64,000 nt of DNA, taken from Stromatinia cepivora (lineage: Eukaryota; Ascomycota; Leotiomycetes; Helotiales; Sclerotiniaceae). Below the pieces are notes generated by a model. The model made no database searches. It had not been told where the DNA came from and saw nothing but the letters and a program-made list of their open reading frames with translations. Shown here one piece after another: positions 1 through 12,800 of the stretch. The translations under genes and the position numbers were made by a program. How positions within the stretch are numbered: position 1 is the stretch's first letter; the number at the start of each line of letters is the position of its first letter. Location of the stretch: the NCBI GenBank assembly GCA_014898415.1, contig RCTD01000002.1, positions 1 to 64,000 on the forward strand, read 5' to 3'.

Positions 1-1
1 A

Positions 2-118
2 GAATCGACACAATGGGATACATATACCGATGAAGGATTGTGCGAGCCAACAATCTTGCGATGTGCACAAGCTTTGGAACATCAGAAGTCATACCAGGTC
101 TTACATCTATGCAACTGA
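2..118 (+). CDS. Possible C-terminal end of a gene cut by the window edge
   Basis: Frame 2 is open from the first base to a TGA at 116-118, giving about 38 residues of normal, mixed composition (Trp, Tyr, Cys, Glu and Leu). It is followed by non-coding DNA. This could be the last exon of a gene that lies mainly left of the window. The stretch is too short to identify and an open frame of this length can arise by chance. Confidence 0.25.
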   Translation, partial: ESTQWDTYTDEGLCEPTILRCAQALEHQKSYQVLHLCN

Positions 119-3100
119 AGTCCTCGATTGGAACGAGATGGAGAGGCTCGAACCTATGGTATATAAATGGAATGTGGAAAGGTAGGTGAAAATGGAGATG
201 AAAAGGTAGTGGAGTGGTTATATGCCATATTTTTGCGCGAATGTTTTGTTGAGTTGCTAGAGAACCTGCTTCTGAACCTCTAGCTCAAAGTCTACAGATG
301 TTTACGTGGGCAGAACAAGTGTGCGCCCTCCTCGCCATTTGCAAAGAAGCACACTAGGTAACTCTCTTACTGCTCTTCAGAACCTACAGCTATCGTCTCC
401 CGACATCTCAGATGTCTTATGTGTATATACATCAATAAAAACATTGGCTTTGTTATTTTTATTGCGTAATTATCACAAATAATAGAGACGCTCTGGAATG
501 CTACACATCGATCTAGATAAATCTTCACTTTTCCTGTCTTTTTCTATATATAAGCTATAACATTTAGCCTTCGAGGCAACCCCACTCCAGAGAGGAAAAC
601 CTACCGATTTCCACATTTCCACCATCTATCTTTACCTCCACATCCATCCAGATATATATCTCAAGAAGTCAAATTTCTCAACTCCAATCAATCATCAAGA
701 TACAACATCCTCAAATCTAAGCCTTTCCTTTTCTTTTCTTGAACGCAGACACTTCTTTCCCCTGCAAAGCTCTCTCCTATAAAGTCCAACCCGACCTATA
801 AAATAAATCGGATGGAAACACCACATATACCGTTTCCGAACCCGAAATACAACCAAAAACACAAGCGGTAAAATATGGCAAAAAGAAACCGGGACCGAAG
901 GGTTTATGAAGTGACTTAGGTTGCGATTTTTCTTCTTTTTTTTTGGCCGACAACAATATTTCGGGAGTTGGGGGAAGAGATTTGTTTGATTTTTGTACTT
1001 GATGTTAGGTGGTGATAGGTGAGAAAAGGAGGAAGTTGTAGGGAGTATGAGTTTTTAAAAATGAGTATGGGATGCTTTACTTGTATTTGTTTGTTTCTGT
1101 GCTTTATTAATATCGTGTCTGTTTATGAAGGAAACTACTCGTTTTTGACTTGGGTTTTCTAGGAATGGTATGTTATTAAGATTGCTATCATAGTTTTTAA
1201 ATCTTCTTGACTATTAGGTATATTTAAATCGAATAGATATCCTAATCCTAATCCTCAATCGATCAACTCGAATCTATTTTGCGCTTCTGAAAATCTACCA
1301 GTAATCATGATGCAAGCTACGTCGAATATATTTTAGAAAGCAGCAAGGCTAAATAGGAGATGACGAGATGCTGCGTGATTGACATGGTATGCATCAGTCA
1401 GCTTTTAAGGAAGAGAAGATGTCGAGATCCAAGCATCCGATGAATCTTGGGGAAATTTCAAGAGTTAATTTGATATTATCTACTTTTGCATTTAAATCGC
1501 TTTATTTTTTGTTTTCGATATTTACCGGTATGTTTTTATCATCACTGGTATTCTCCTTCCTCCCTCCTTCTCTTCTCTCCTCTCCTCCCTCCTTCTCTTC
1601 TCTCCTCTCCTCCTCCCCTTCTCCCTCCCCTTTCACCCCTACCTCCCATCCCCATTCCCCCATCTTCCCTAACCACCCTCTAGAACCATCTAGAACCATC
1701 TAATAATCTGAACCACCACCCCAAATATAATTACAAATTCATTCTACGAACAATATCGGCTGGTAAGACTTACATACGCCACTGCATACTTACTTACTCA
1801 GATTATGCATTCCAACTTGAACTACCTAATAGTATTTGGAAAATGTATAAAGTGTTTAATATCAAGAGTATTTTTTTATATTTTTTACGTTGACATCCAT
1901 CATGTTATTTGAAGGAAGGTCGACGTTTTGTGGTTTGCGGTGTCTAGTTCGAGGATTCTTATAAGTGGGAGAGCGATTACTATGTTGGAGGCGAGAGGGG
2001 TTGTGCGGGAGTGATATCTCTTCCTTCTTTTCCCCTGCGACGTGTTTTTACGGATTCTGTATGAGGAATTCAATCTTCCAGTTCTCAAAATTCCGTTTTA
2101 TTTTTCAATCTTAACTAGCACTCACTCACTAACCTAACCCGGCTCTCAATAACACATGATAGGTAATAATAGTATATATACACCATCCCCTCCCATGCAC
2201 CTGCATCAGCGGTCAAAATACAAAGGTTTCTCCAGCGCCGTCTTTGGTATCTCCTTCCTGATCGGTTTTCAATCTGCGGTGCTTTCACCGCAAACGTCGC
2301 ATGGTGTGTGTGTTTCTATTTGAATCTTCCGATTAATTGGGGGCTTTGTCCAACTTCTGATTTTGTTCCTTTTTCTTTTTGCATAGTTCAGATCTTCCCT
2401 TCCAAGTTCCCAAAAACAGACAGATAAATCCATTAATAACTCAACTCCAATCCACTACCTCTCAACCCATTTCCGGGCCTCCAGGCTTTTAAGAAGTAAC
2501 CAACACCCCTACATCTCCCCTAAAAAGTTGAACCCACTCCTCCCCTCATACTCCCATCATCCTCTCCACAATCCTAACATTAACACACATCCTCCTTTCG
2601 CGCCTGAGCTACTTATTACACTCCCTATCTCCTCATCAGCAATCCCCCATCTCCATCAAAACCAATCTCCTCACCAATCTCACCATCCATAACCATTCCC
2701 GAACTTCTAAATAGATCTCCTACCAAACTATCTATAACCTCAAACTCGGCCTCTCAACCCCAGCCCCAACCGCAATATAGCTACTCAAACCGCACGACCC
2801 CGCTCTGCAATCGCCATTGGGCTTCTCTCATATTTTCCGACCAGTGGTCATCAAGTCCAAATTTTACTATCGCAAGATAAAAAGTGTATCTACATACCTC
2901 TTCTCAATCAGTTTCGAAAAGCAGGAATGCCGGTGTAATACACACCATAACTTGTAGGAACTGAGGGTACGGAACTTTGGGATCTGGATCTGGTGCCAAT
3001 GTAATATATGAGATGGGTGTCGTCACTCGAGAGAATCCCAAAATCTCAGACATCATCCACCTCATACATCCAAACACCGAAAAAAAAAATTCAATGCAAT

Positions 3101-3870
3101 CAATACCATCCATAATGTAAACATCCCCCTAGAATAAAAACTTCAAACTTCAACCTCCAACCGAATATATTTTAGAAAGAAGAACTATTCTTGAACACTT
3201 GAACACATAAACATCAATCAACAAATTCAATAACCACCTCTCTCTCCTCTCCTCTCCTCTCCTCTCTTCCTATAACAGAATCCCTTCCCTTATATTTAAG
3301 ACGGTAGGTTGAAATCTATAAATACCGGTAATAATAATTCATTTCAAAGCCGATAATAATCCTCAAAGCTCAATATAATTAATATCTAGACACCATTCAT
3401 AATAAGAACTGCAATTCGCATAAAATTTAGATCAGGTCAAGAATTTTCTTTTTTTCTATTTTAATTTTCCTTGATGTAATTATGTGAAGGAATATGAGCT
3501 TCCTATGCCATATCTTACATATCCTATCCGAAACCCGATGAACGGCGAACTTCCGAACTTCCACTATTGATTGACGCCCGACAAATGCTGAAACACGGTT
3601 TGATGATGATAAGAAAAAAAAGTTTTTTGAACAAGCCAAACAAAGAAAAAAAAAACAAATGAAACGCCAACTAAATATCAAAAGCTACTTTTGTGCAGCA
3701 GATGGATATAACGCCTTTCTTTCCCCGAGGACCTGTTTCCCTCTTATCCAATTATCCAGACACAAAACGCCGATAATATGCTTAATCAAGATAGTGCGAC
3801 GACGCCCAATGGTTTTTCTTCAATATCTTCACATGGAGGAATAAACATAGTAAATTTCCTCCACTGGATT
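119..3870. other. Intergenic region, no convincing gene
   Basis: I find no spliceable conserved coding region here. It holds pyrimidine-rich stretches at 590-900 and 2400-2830, a strong polypyrimidine repeat at 1552-1660 (listed separately), and a CTCTCCTCTC simple repeat near 3240-3270. The open frames over the pyrimidine tracts are low-complexity artefacts. Confidence 0.6.
1552..1660 (+). repeat. Polypyrimidine tract with a 27-bp tandem duplication
   Basis: An almost pure C/T strand of about 110 nt. The block CCTCCTTCTCTTCTCTCCTC is present twice in tandem with a period of about 27 bp, followed by more CT-rich DNA. It is followed by a 12-bp direct repeat (CTAGAACCATCT, near 1679-1702). Long polypurine/polypyrimidine mirror tracts can adopt triplex (H-DNA) structures; that property is inferred. 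Confidence 0.7.
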
Positions 3871-5343
3871 TCAAAACCACTCGATGCATAAAAATCCACT
3901 TCCACCAAGAACACCTGCAACAATCACCATGGTAAAAATCGTAGCTCCAACTCTATCACCGGCAGTGACAGGTGTAATTTCACTTCCATCAGTATTCATC
4001 CTCGAATCCGTCCCCGCCTTTGCATCACCTTCACTGGTACCCGTGCCTTGAACCTTACTAACCCAATCCCTAGTCTGAGGTAGCAAAAGACTTTGAACGG
4101 CTTCTAATGCTGACATTTGTTCTCCTACGCCTGTAATTCCATCATGTTCTCCTGTGGTCCATTTCAAACCACATGAATTGCCTCTTCTTCCAGCCGTACA
4201 AGTTTTTACTGCTGCTGTTGCAGTGGTACTTAATAAAGGCATGATGGTGTCGGCAGTAAAAGGTGCAAGCTTAGCCGTTGCAGCTAACCATCGTCCAAAA
4301 TAACACTTAAAAGACTGTTGATCGTTATTGCAAGTACCGGTTTCGCAAGCTTCGACCATAATTCCATTCTGGAAGAAATCTGTTGATGAGTTCAAAAGGC
4401 CGGTGACACGGTCTTTCCATATAGCGCTGCCGTTTGTCTAAATTGGTCAGTATCTACAAAGAGAATCTAATGGGGACTTGCAAAGCTTACATGATTATAC
4501 ATGGCAGCACTTCCAAGGAGATATATCCCACTATTATAGGTCCAACGATTGTGATCTTTATCCGTACAATTGTCGGAATTCTGGGTTCCATCATATACCT
4601 TGTAATCTGGGGAAATAAGTCCTACTCCGTATACCCAATCAAATATTTTCTCCGCCCAATCCGCATAGTTCGATTCCCCAGTATATAATGCGAGTCTTGC
4701 CGCTAAATTGAAGATACAACCATTCGAAATGCTATTCTTATAATTGTAACCATTGTTGAAAGTAAATATTTGCCATCGAAATCCACCATTACATGTTGAA
4801 TTATCCCATCGCGCGACTTGAGTATTGAAGACTCCTTGTGCAAGTGCTAACCATCCAGGTCTTGGACTTGGAGGATCTTGGAATTTGGTTTCCGCCGCTG
4901 TCATCGCTGCCATTCCCCAAAAGCCTTGATCATCATTTCCTTCTGTTTTTGTTTGATTCAAAGGCATGAAATCCTCATCGTCTCCAGCTTGATGTAGCAG
5001 TGCTTGTTGAACACTGTCGTTGTAGGTTGTATCGTTTGTGTAATACCAATAGTTTACCATGGTTCCAAACCTAAAAAGAAGGAGGTCAGTATTGATCCTC
5101 GGGAGAGCAGGGAAAGCCTTACATCGCTCCCGCCTCCCACCAATAATATGGTGCTGGTAAATTTCCTGGCACATCTCCTGTGTTGTTTCCGGTGTAGTAT
5201 GACATGAGATCATATGCTATGTTACTTGCCGCTGTTTTGATTGAATCTGTAGAAGTAATATCAAGTGTGATGGCACCCTCCACGCCTTGTCCGGCAAGGA
5301 CATAGAGACTAGCCGCATAGATTAAAGGAGAGTCGAGCTTCAT
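3871..5343 (-). CDS. GH76 cell-wall protein, Dcw1/Dfg5 type (alpha-1,6-mannanase family)
   Basis: Probable GPI-anchored GH76 glycosidase/transglycosidase. Family members process mannan and help attach GPI proteins to wall glucan at the outer face of the plasma membrane. Three exons (5343-5123, 5070-4491, 4437-3871) join in frame across two GT-AG introns and give 455 residues, the usual family length. The start is the ATG directly before a signal peptide (about residues 1-24). The motif WWEAGAMFGTM spans intron 1. The GH76 Asp pair is visible in NDDQGFWG (D120, D121). Several N-glycosylation sequons occur. The C terminus is hydrophobic (last about 25 residues), as expected for a GPI signal. 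It stands alone on the minus strand. Dcw1 versus Dfg5 orthology cannot be decided here. Confidence 0.92.
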
Positions 5344-7203
5344 AATGTAGAAATAGAAGGAGAATTGGACATGCACATGGAAGTATGAATAGGTATGGTA
5401 AAGTTTGACAGTTTGACAGTTTGACGTATGTATGAAATCTAAAATAAAAGAGGGACTGATTCCTAAGAAAGATTTGAGGCTGAGTTGAGAAAGCAAAAGA
5501 GTGAATTTGAATATGCTCCTTGAATGTGTGGGAGAGAACCTACAAGATCAGATGAATATCAAAAATAGGTATGAGATCTTTTCCGATCTTCCACCATGAT
5601 ATTATGCCTTTGGGTATAGCCAAATGCCAAGCTCAAGGAAAACATACTGAGCATAGCCTCATTCATGGTGATTTGCACTAGCATCAATTGATTAAGTCCC
5701 TATCCCGATCAGACGGAAGAAGTTTTCATTCTGAATATACCGCTGCCAAGTTATCAGGGGATGCCGAGATCTTGGGAGGAAAGGAATTTGGTGGATTGCC
5801 AAGTGCACGGAATTATGCATTGAGACATTACCGAAACGTAGAGTGATGCTGAATGGGAAAATTGTCGATCTTGTGATGAGTTGTAGGCTGTAAGATCAAT
5901 TATGTATAGTAGTTTAGCTGTTGTAATCCGTATGTTATGTTTGAGTTGATGTTAACATGATTTGATATGTTTTCCCCTAGGTTGGAATAACCATAAAATA
6001 AAGAACAGGACTAGAGAGAGATATTCCGACTGGAGTTTATTTTTGTATGTGAAGGGGTTCGAGTTCGACAGAAAGTGGAGTACAGAGATTGATGGATGAA
6101 AAAAATAAACAATTGATAGACCCTGTCAATTTAAGCGACCCGATGGTATGTAATTGATGGAACTGATGGAACTTATGTATCACGTCTCGCTGAAAGAGGG
6201 GTTGATTTATCATTATCGTACGAGTGGAGTATATATCTTACTAGAGTCGCACCTGCCATATTATTGCCTAAAATCACATCCTTAAGGATATCATTTTCTT
6301 GACTCAATTTCAAAAGTTTTCCTTCAGAAATTGACCAATACTCGTATTTATACCTAGTACCTAGGAATACCTAGGATAAAATATCACCACAATATCTTAT
6401 TTTCTCAACACAGCAACATCAGATCACGATCACACACGCGCAACAACACCTATTGAATCAGTCGTCTGTCTTACCAACAAATAAACCATCATTCAAAATC
6501 ATCAAATTCAACCCTCCAACCCTCCAACCCTCCAACCCAACACATCAGATGTAATGAAGCAAGGGGGCTTATCTGTTATGACCAAGAAAAACGATTGATT
6601 GAAACCGTTATACATCCATTACATCCCACCATGTTTTGTTTTTGAACTACAGTGCCCTCTCTCCGCCTCATCATTTTCACTGTGTAAATGTTTGATGCTA
6701 GGTGACCTACAGATATAAGCCCTACAAGGCTGAACATTAACTTTTGCGGGGTCTCCGTCTTCATGAGTTTAAGGCGGGCAAGTAAATGACCACACCACCG
6801 TGGCTGCATATGGCCATCGCTATTCAGCACTTGCGTCCTTTCATAGTACCGAAAAAGTAGCGCGCGGTTATTTGTGCAACACATTCCTTCTAACCCGTTG
6901 GTAGCCCTTTCATGATTTTTCCATCCATACAAATGCAATCAATCATGAAATCATTGCTTTACTGGTTGAAAAAACATGTATATATTCGGACAGCCCGGAT
7001 ATACATTCGCGTCTAAAACTAGGCCGAATGTAATTTGAAAATACAAACATTCGCTGCTTCACATATACATAACCTTGGCATCATTTGTAAATAACGTTCC
7101 TAGGTAGTTCATCGGTTCTTCTTCATATTAGGAACCGTCACCACCTCCAGTCCGTGTTGTTGTCTACTGAATTCAATTCAATCCATTCCTTCCATGCATC
7201 AAA
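5344..7203. other. Intergenic region between two divergent genes
   Basis: It contains the presumed upstream regions of the GH76 gene (minus) and of the repeat protein (plus). A short CCAACCCT tandem repeat lies at about 6508-6538. The reading frame at 6576-6938 on the minus strand has no recognisable domain and I do not call it a gene. Confidence 0.55.
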
Positions 7204-8280
7204 ATGTCCCGACAAAATGGCGTTCCTCTGAGTCAATTTACTCAGCCGGACAAACAACCTCGCTCAAAGGCTGAGCATGACTCTCGTCTTGATGGTCACG
7301 ATTCCAATGAAGGTAAAGCTGCGGTAATCTTACTTGAAGGTCGACAGAAAGATTTGGTCACCCAGCGCATTCTCGAAGAACAAGAGTTAGAATCGCTGGA
7401 GAAGGCGAAGATCAAAGAACTCGAAGAAAAGAATGGGTGGAAGTTCACAAGCGATACTGCTGGAAAGATGTGCTTGAAAATCCAGGATAAAGATATAAAC
7501 ACTTTCATTGAATGCAATAATTTTGCGAGAGATTGTAAGAAAGCTATTCGAGATGACCCACGAGCAGATATGAGAAAGAAAGGCGCTCCTGCTTTTAGCC
7601 CACATGCTTTGCTGACACCGGACAAGAAAGCACAGCATTTGAAGAGATTGGTTGTATTGTTGGCATCAAGAAACAAATATGCCCAATACTGGTCAACTAG
7701 AGATCTTCCGGATGAATGGTTCAAGATCGATAATACCGTTTTGTGTTCGAAAGAAGAACAAGGAGTGCTGTTAAAGGAGGTCGAGAAGAAAAAGAAAGCC
7801 CTGGACAAGTCGAATAGTAGTAAGGTAGAAGTTGGTGGGAAATCAGAAGAACGCCGAGCGCTAATAGATGGGATCGAAAAGAAAAGGCAGCCTGCTGTGG
7901 ATAAGCCGAAGAATAGCGATGTAGAAACTGACGGGAAACTCAAAGATGAGCGCCGTGTGCAAATAGATGAGGCTGAAAAGAAAAAGAAGGCTCTTGAGAA
8001 GTCAAGAAATGGTAATGTAGAGGGTGATGGGAAATCCAAAGACCAGCGCCGAGTACTAGTGGGTGAGGTTGAAAGGAAAAAGAAGATTGTCGTTGAGAAT
8101 TCAAGAAATGGCAAGGTAGAAGTTGACGGACCTACACCTAGAGGACAACACCGAGTGCCAATAAATGACGTCGAGAAAAAAAGGAAGATTGGTGAGAAGT
8201 CGAAAAATGGCAAGCTAGAAATTGATGGGAAACTCAGAGATGATAATATGCTACCAAAAAAGAGGCATGGAAGCCAGTAA
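7204..8280 (+). CDS. Lysine-rich protein with five 33-residue repeats, function unknown
   Basis: Uninterrupted single-exon frame of 358 residues, starting at an ATG after a pyrimidine/adenine-rich leader. I do not recognise the family. Residues 1-190 are a charged, largely helical region with a Lys/Glu-rich segment near 50-80. Residues 191 to about 345 consist of five degenerate repeats of about 33 residues, each with a basic run (EKKKKAL or EKKRK-like), an SRNGK/SKNGK core, an acidic EVDGK-like step and an ERR/QRR turn. The C-terminal KKRHGSQ and the many KKKK/KKRK clusters suggest nuclear localisation. Codon use looks like real coding sequence and repeat divergence preserves the protein pattern. 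It could be an effector-like or chromatin-associated protein; nothing in the sequence decides this. Confidence 0.7.
   Translation: MSRQNGVPLSQFTQPDKQPRSKAEHDSRLDGHDSNEGKAAVILLEGRQKDLVTQRILEEQELESLEKAKIKELEEKNGWKFTSDTAGKMCLKIQDKDINTFIECNNFARDCKKAIRDDPRADMRKKGAPAFSPHALLTPDKKAQHLKRLVVLLASRNKYAQYWSTRDLPDEWFKIDNTVLCSKEEQGVLLKEVEKKKKALDKSNSSKVEVGGKSEERRALIDGIEKKRQPAVDKPKNSDVETDGKLKDERRVQIDEAEKKKKALEKSRNGNVEGDGKSKDQRRVLVGEVERKKKIVVENSRNGKVEVDGPTPRGQHRVPINDVEKKRKIGEKSKNGKLEIDGKLRDDNMLPKKRHGSQ
7774..8238 (+). repeat. Coding minisatellite, about 99 bp x 5
   Basis: Five degenerate tandem units of 96-99 bp in frame, each encoding the 33-residue repeat of the lysine-rich protein (residues 191-345). The length is a multiple of three throughout, so repeat-number change would keep the frame. 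Confidence 0.75.
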
Positions 8281-9872
8281 CATGTGGATACAGCACTCGT
8301 TTGGAGAAAAGGTGGGCATGCGGCGGAGTGTTTGGGTCATCAGTGTCTGTGCTGTTGTGGACTTTCCGCATCGAAAACGATATGTGTTGTATAACAAAAA
8401 TTGAAAACGTGGATGAATTCGTCCCTACATTTTGTTTTGACTTCTGAAAGAATGGCACGTCAACCAATGCATAGTCTCAGAGGGACATCTGCCTCTCAGA
8501 TTTAATCAAAATCTCGCGCAGCGAAGTTAAATCTTCTTGAAGCATGAAAAATTTTCAAAGCACCCATCTCCTTATACATCGACCGAGTCATGCAAGGCGA
8601 CTCAACACTGGATATAATATTCCTCCTGCTTGATCTGCATCCATTGATATTGTACCTGATAATGGCGAACTCCGAAGTGAATATTCATTTCCAAACCCGG
8701 CTCACGTAAGACCCCGCCCCAAGATATAGCAATTCCATGGTCTTTACAGGTGTGGCAGAGCTATGCAAGGTCGATTCGAAATGCAGGGCTTCGCAGAGGA
8801 GCCTATTGGATCGAATGGTAATGGAATGGAAGTAAAAGTTCCGCGCGAAGGAGGATTGTAGGAACTAAATAAGTTGAGTATTGGCGTGTGCCGCCCGAAA
8901 ATAATTTGCGTGTTGATATGCCAATGCTATGTCTTATCGATTCAGAGATAGCAATGCATCGTGTTCGTGCAGCTCTGCTTTAACAGAAAAAGGCAAAGTG
9001 CCCCATCCCATTGAGCGGAGTGGTCCAGATGTGCGTGTTATTGTGCAGTATGGGAAGGTAATGTATTTCCTGTATGTTTTTGTTGGCATTGAGTTCGATT
9101 TCTTAGTATTATTGTATCGAAATGCAAGTTAGATAGGATTGATCCATTAGGTAGATGCTTAGTCATCATCGTCTCCCACTAGTGTTGAACCTCGACGCAA
9201 AATTCTGAGGCTTACTCCGCGAGAAAAACATGCTATTGGTAAAATCTACGCCCATTAAAACTTTCACTCATTCAATCACAATTGAGAATTATCTTCGTGT
9301 TAGATGGTCGGCAGTCCTACCATAAACCGTTTTAGTGATTCGATCGATTCCAAACACTCCTGATTGATGGTTAGCAATGGTTAGCAATGAGAATGTCGAC
9401 AATCATGTTCGAATTTTGTATCTCACCAGGCACATTGTTTTAGCTACGAATACGTACCGGGGCAATTTGCATTTCAATTCGGGGCCTTCAAGTAGTGGAT
9501 TCCTATTTTCCATGTACCAACAGTTTTGGTAGCACCCTCAACTCACACGGAGAAAATATGAATTATAGGACGAGAGACTACCGTGGTGGTCGGGATTATA
9601 ACTATCTGCGTTTATTCCGCTGTATCTTTTCGTTTCGTGTTATACAAGGTACATGTCATTCTAGTTTTTGACATTGATATTTGTGCCGCCAGTCATCCAT
9701 CCAATAACGCAAATCATTTCCATGATTGTGAATACTAAAGGCAAAAGTGACTCAAGCATTGGCCTTTCCATAGCCTTTTGGAATTTTCTCCTCTTCCTTC
9801 CTTTTCTCTCATTTTTTTCATTCCTTTCAACAATATCATTTTGCTATCAGGAAATCAGAACACGGAAAAGTC
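8281..9872. other. Intergenic region, nothing recognised
   Basis: No conserved coding frame was seen. It contains the upstream region of the A-T-R enzyme, including a pyrimidine-rich stretch near 9780-9840 just before the start codon. A local duplication GATGGTTAGCAATGGTTAGC occurs near 9364-9388. Confidence 0.55.
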
Positions 9873-12800
9873 ATGGAATCGTCAGAACCTATTAACAATG
9901 ATGTCCCTTATGGACGTAGACTTCTCCCACAGCTAGTTGATGACAATGCTGGAAGTCATCCAACCCAGCTAATGGGTATGATTGCAAAATCGTCAGATCT
10001 TTCACATGGATTCTTCGAATTCACCTACAAAGATATTGCAAATGCTGTTAACTTCATGTCTTGGTGGTTGTTAGAGAAGCTGAGACCACCGGGTGAGGGC
10101 AAAAACACCATAGCCTACATGGTATGTTTGTTCATTGAACCATGTATTCGCACTAATGATAAACTTATAGGGAGTCACTGACTTCAGATACCTTGTTATA
10201 GAACTTTCTGCTATCAAGACCGGATACATTGTAAGTGAAATCAAATGATAAATTGTTTGTACAAACTGAACGTAAGAATCGCAGATACTACTTCCATCGA
10301 TTCGTAACTCTAAAGAAAACTTTACCGATTTATTCAATAAAACTAATGTCAAAGGTCTTTTCTTCTCCAGTGAACTGCCCAAAAACATAACAGGACTAGT
10401 ACATCTGAGACCGGCCATGAAAGCCTTCGAGATACCAGAGTTTGATGAGATGACCCAGAAAGAAAGCCCCCCTTATCTTTACAGCAAGACTTGGGACGAA
10501 GCCAAAGACGATGTAATCATCTGCCACCACACATCTGGGACCACGGGATCACCAAAACCAATTTACCATACTCATAGATTCTACTCTGTTCTTGACACAT
10601 TGAGAAAATTACGCCACATCAAATCAGACGCTGAACCATTTGGGATATTTCTCATTGGCGAGGTTCCAAATACTCGTGTCTACTATGGCATGCCTTTCTT
10701 CCATTTCGGTGGGTGTGCATCTATATTTTCTGCGTTGTTTAATGAGGCTGTTGCCGTCCTTGGGCCTACCGACAGCCTAATCAACGCCAAATCGGTCTGC
10801 AATATTGTAAAAAAGGCCAGATGTCGAGTAATTGTCCAGGTCCCGTCAATCACCGATGATATTGCGAAATACTTCTACCGAGAATTTTTAGATTTGCTTC
10901 CCGATTTAGAGATCATTATCAGTTCTGGTGGACCTCTTTCAGCTACCACAGGTGATCTCATTGCTTCTAAAGTCAGATTGGGGCAAGTTTATGGTTCAAC
11001 CGAAGCAGGATCACTTGCTCAGCAACAAACAAGCGACGAGGATTGGGGGTGGATGAGATTTAACTTTGATGTTGGAGGTCTGATTATGGAACCACTTGAC
11101 GACGATCCTAGGAGATATGAGCTTGTTATACGCAAAGTACCACAAGATGCTTGGATCCAAGGAGTATTTGCAATTTTTCCCAATCTTGAAGAGTGGAGAA
11201 CAAGAGACATTTTTGAGAAACATCCAAGCAAGCCACTTTACAGATTTTCTGGTCGTATTGATGACGTTATAGTTCTTTCAAACGGAGAAAAATTGAATCC
11301 AGTTAGGATGGAAATCATAATATGCTCGCATGAACTTTTAACTGGAGCTCTGGTCATTGGTCTCGGGAGAACACAAGTGGCACTACTTATTGAACCAAAC
11401 AAAATTCTTCCTGACTCTTTTCTCATTGATGCCGTCTGGCCTGTGGTCGAAAAAGCAAACGAGGCAGCTCCAGGTCACGGAAAAATTCATAGAAATATGA
11501 TTCTAGTCGCTAGGTCTGAGAAGCGATTTCAACGGACAGGTAAGGGGTCAGTTATAAGAGCTCAGACAGTCGCGCTATATAAACAAGAGATTGATCTTCT
11601 CTACACTACATCAATCAATGCGGGCTCTTGGGGCAGTTTCCCTAGTGCTCCGGTGATGCAAATCCCTTTCGAAACCTTTCAACAATTTATCAATGATTCT
11701 GTGGTAAATCTTCTACATTTATCAGAAGCAACAACGGTTGGAGCCAACAACAGAATCTTACCTGCAGATGACGACTTTTCCGTTCTCGGCCTAGATTCCC
11801 TCAAGATTACTCAACTATCCAATATGATTCAATCAAGTTTCCAACCTCTTATACCCACCGGGCAACTCTCGAATCTCACAAGAAGATTCATCTATGATAA
11901 TTCTACAATAACAAGGCTTTCTATAGCTATTTTCAATATGGCATACCCACCCAAAGGCGTTTCGAAAGAGCTCAGTCGCCTAGAACAAATTTCTCGTGCG
12001 CTCGCACCGGCTAACAAATATTTGGAAGACCTGATTCAGAATTATTCCAGTGATTTCCCAGCCAAAGAAGCAAAAACAATCACCAAGCCTCATGGTGAAG
12101 GTCTTCACGTACTTCTCACCGGATCGACTGGCTACCTAGGATATTATCTTCTCAAAGCTCTAATCGCCGACTCCAAAGTCGCAAAAATTGTATGCTTTAA
12201 CCGTGGTTCGACGGAGCCAAGAAGAAATTTCATGGCAGAATTCGGTGATTTGGACGGAGCGGCCAAGGTCCAATTTGTCAAAGTATCTTTTGGTGAACCA
12301 AGATTCGGCTTGACTCCTGCCGTTCATCAAAGCTTTCTTGAAACCGTTGATGTTATCATACACAATGCTTGGCCGGTCAATTTTAATTTATCCATCAGGT
12401 CTTTCGAAAAGGTTCATGTTGCGGGTGTTCGAAATTTCATAGATTGGTCCCTTTTATCTCCACGCAAAGTCGCAATTAAATTTGTGAGCTCGGCAGGGTC
12501 CTTGGGGAATTGGCCATCTCTTCGGCCCAAAAGACCTGTGTCTGAGGAGGTATTCACCGATAGTAAATTGCCAACGCTAGGCTATGGAGAGTCCAAGTTC
12601 GTAGCAGAGAATATACTGAATAATGCTGCAAAGCAATATGGTATCTCAGTTGATATATTGAGATGCGGACAACTTAGTGGTCCACTTGGTGATGGAAAGA
12701 GGAAGTGGAATTCTCGAGACTGGTTTCCAATCTTGATGCAAACTTCCAAGGCTCTGGGATTGACACCAAGTGATCTTGGAGCTCAGAATCTCGTGCAGTG

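Noticed and set aside
735..907. A plus-strand frame with protein-like text (TVSEPEIQPKTQAVKYGKKK) behind an acceptor-like ACGCAG.
   Set aside because: It contains an in-frame TAA, has no start or partner exon, and the region is pyrimidine/adenine biased.
1389..1703. Open frames on both strands over 1389-1703.
   Set aside because: They are created by the polypyrimidine tract and are Ser/Pro or Glu/Arg low-complexity sequence.
7296..8213. A 305-codon open frame antisense to the lysine-rich protein.
   Set aside because: It is Ser/Phe/Thr-rich, as expected for the complement of Lys/Glu-rich repeats; the sense frame has an ATG, leader context and structured repeats.
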